64,000 nucleotides of DNA from Gordionus sp. m RMFG-2023. Its lineage: Eukaryota; Nematomorpha; Gordioida; Chordodea; Parachordodidae. Shown piece after piece: positions 63,221 through 64,000 of the stretch. The notes beneath the pieces were generated by a model that did not search any database, was not told the DNA's origin, and saw only the letters and a program-made list of their open reading frames with translations. Made by a program: the position numbers and the translations under genes. The stretch spans positions 49,432,569 to 49,496,568 of the forward strand of contig NC_088776.1 in NCBI RefSeq assembly GCF_954871325.1, in the 5' to 3' direction. How positions within the stretch are numbered: position 1 is the first letter of the stretch; the number at the start of each line of letters is the position of its first letter.

Positions 63221-64000
63221 TAATATATTAAAGCTAGATGGAGTTCATTGCTACTTTTAAAATAAAAATAATTATAATATTAAAAACCTATAAAATATAA
63301 ATAAAATACGAAAATAAACCATTATTTTTTTCTTGTCATTTATTTTATTTTATTTTTTATCAATAAAAGTCTTACTTGTTATCTATCATTTTTTACTGAA
63401 CTATTTAAAAAATTAACAACATGCCATCTGGTCATTATTATAGGAATTATATTTGAATTATATAAAAAAAAATATTTGAAATTAATTTAAGGGCTATTTT
63501 TGAACTTAAAGTGGTAGAAAGGAAGGGTCCCATAATAATATTTCAGCCCTAACTTAATTTCGACAAAAAGTGAAGATAGAACCCTTAATAATCAAGCAGC
63601 GATATTTAAGATTTAACTTGGAGGTGGGGGGGGGGGGTTGATGTATTTGTGAAGTGGAGGGATCTCTAAGGATAATAATTTAAACACCAATTCAATTTCG
63701 ACCAAAAGTGGAGTCGAGTGCTTAGGTATAAAATATGGCAACCCAAAGCTAAATATTATTTTTAAAAATTTGGATACTTCTATCGTCTGCACATTAAAAT
63801 TTTTATCATCTGATTATTAGTTGTATTTATTAAAATATCCATATTTTTAAAGTAATCGAAATATTGTTTAAAACTACCCTCTGTAGTTAATTTATACGGA
63901 TTATGTATTCAGTTTTTTTAATCATTTTCACAAACTGAATTTATTTGCGTGACCTTGAATAAAATTTTTAATGAGTTTAGAAACCTCTAATTATTTTATA
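63221..64000. other. AT-rich DNA with a G-run
   Basis: A run of G at about 63626-63638 marks a transposon end style seen elsewhere in the window. No gene seen. Confidence 0.4.

Overview
The window is strongly AT-rich DNA from an animal genome. The evidence for an animal is a spliced heparan sulfate N-deacetylase/N-sulfotransferase (NDST) gene, an enzyme family confined to animals, with a type II membrane anchor. Its sequence is divergent and its introns range from 46 bp to 4.8 kb, which suggests a fast-evolving, transposon-laden genome. The phylum cannot be fixed from this sequence. No bacterial-type operon, no convincing functional rRNA or tRNA gene and no CRISPR array is visible.

Layout. 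1-1.1 kb: MITE remnant and the 3' part plus LTR of an old Ty3/gypsy-like element. 2.1-6.4 kb: an old plus-strand hAT transposase split by a younger hAT (2500-5066, exact 8-bp target duplication) and a TA-flanked MITE (5292-6195). 8.2-22.7 kb: the NDST gene on the minus strand. Ten phase-compatible exons give about 747 residues, from the signal anchor through the deacetylase domain to the 5'-phosphosulfate-binding loop of the sulfotransferase domain. The last roughly 130-220 residues were not found and probably lie left of the window. NDST introns hold a foldback element, MITEs and a hAT (17893-22375) that carries a three-LTR, two-internal-region non-autonomous retroelement. 23-25 kb: one hAT inside another. 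26.1-27.1 kb: a hAT. 28.2-35.3 kb: two adjacent long-inverted-repeat elements with hAT transposase pieces and a nested hAT that contains a 25-bp minisatellite. 37.0-37.2 kb: a tentative small-exon host gene. 37.8-40.5 kb: second copy of the 2.5-kb-region hAT, itself interrupted. 40.6-49.5 kb: a nest of hAT elements at least four deep, with a G+C-richer reverse transcriptase-RNase H ORF of 537 codons at its core (45073-46686). 50-64 kb: hAT MITEs with perfect 8-bp duplications, LINE fragments, a BED-finger hAT with a large internal inverted repeat (58757-60938), and mostly unannotatable AT-rich DNA.

Functionally, NDST is the only gene whose cellular role can be stated: it works in the Golgi and makes the first modification of heparan sulfate. 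Almost everything else is mobile DNA, chiefly hAT superfamily, at many stages of decay. The most unusual observations are the hidden NDST gene, the nested hAT stack with its open RT-RNase H frame, the tandem LTR structure, and a hairpin module (GCGGGCC-n3-GGCCCGC followed by a G-rich hairpin) that recurs in elements with different termini.
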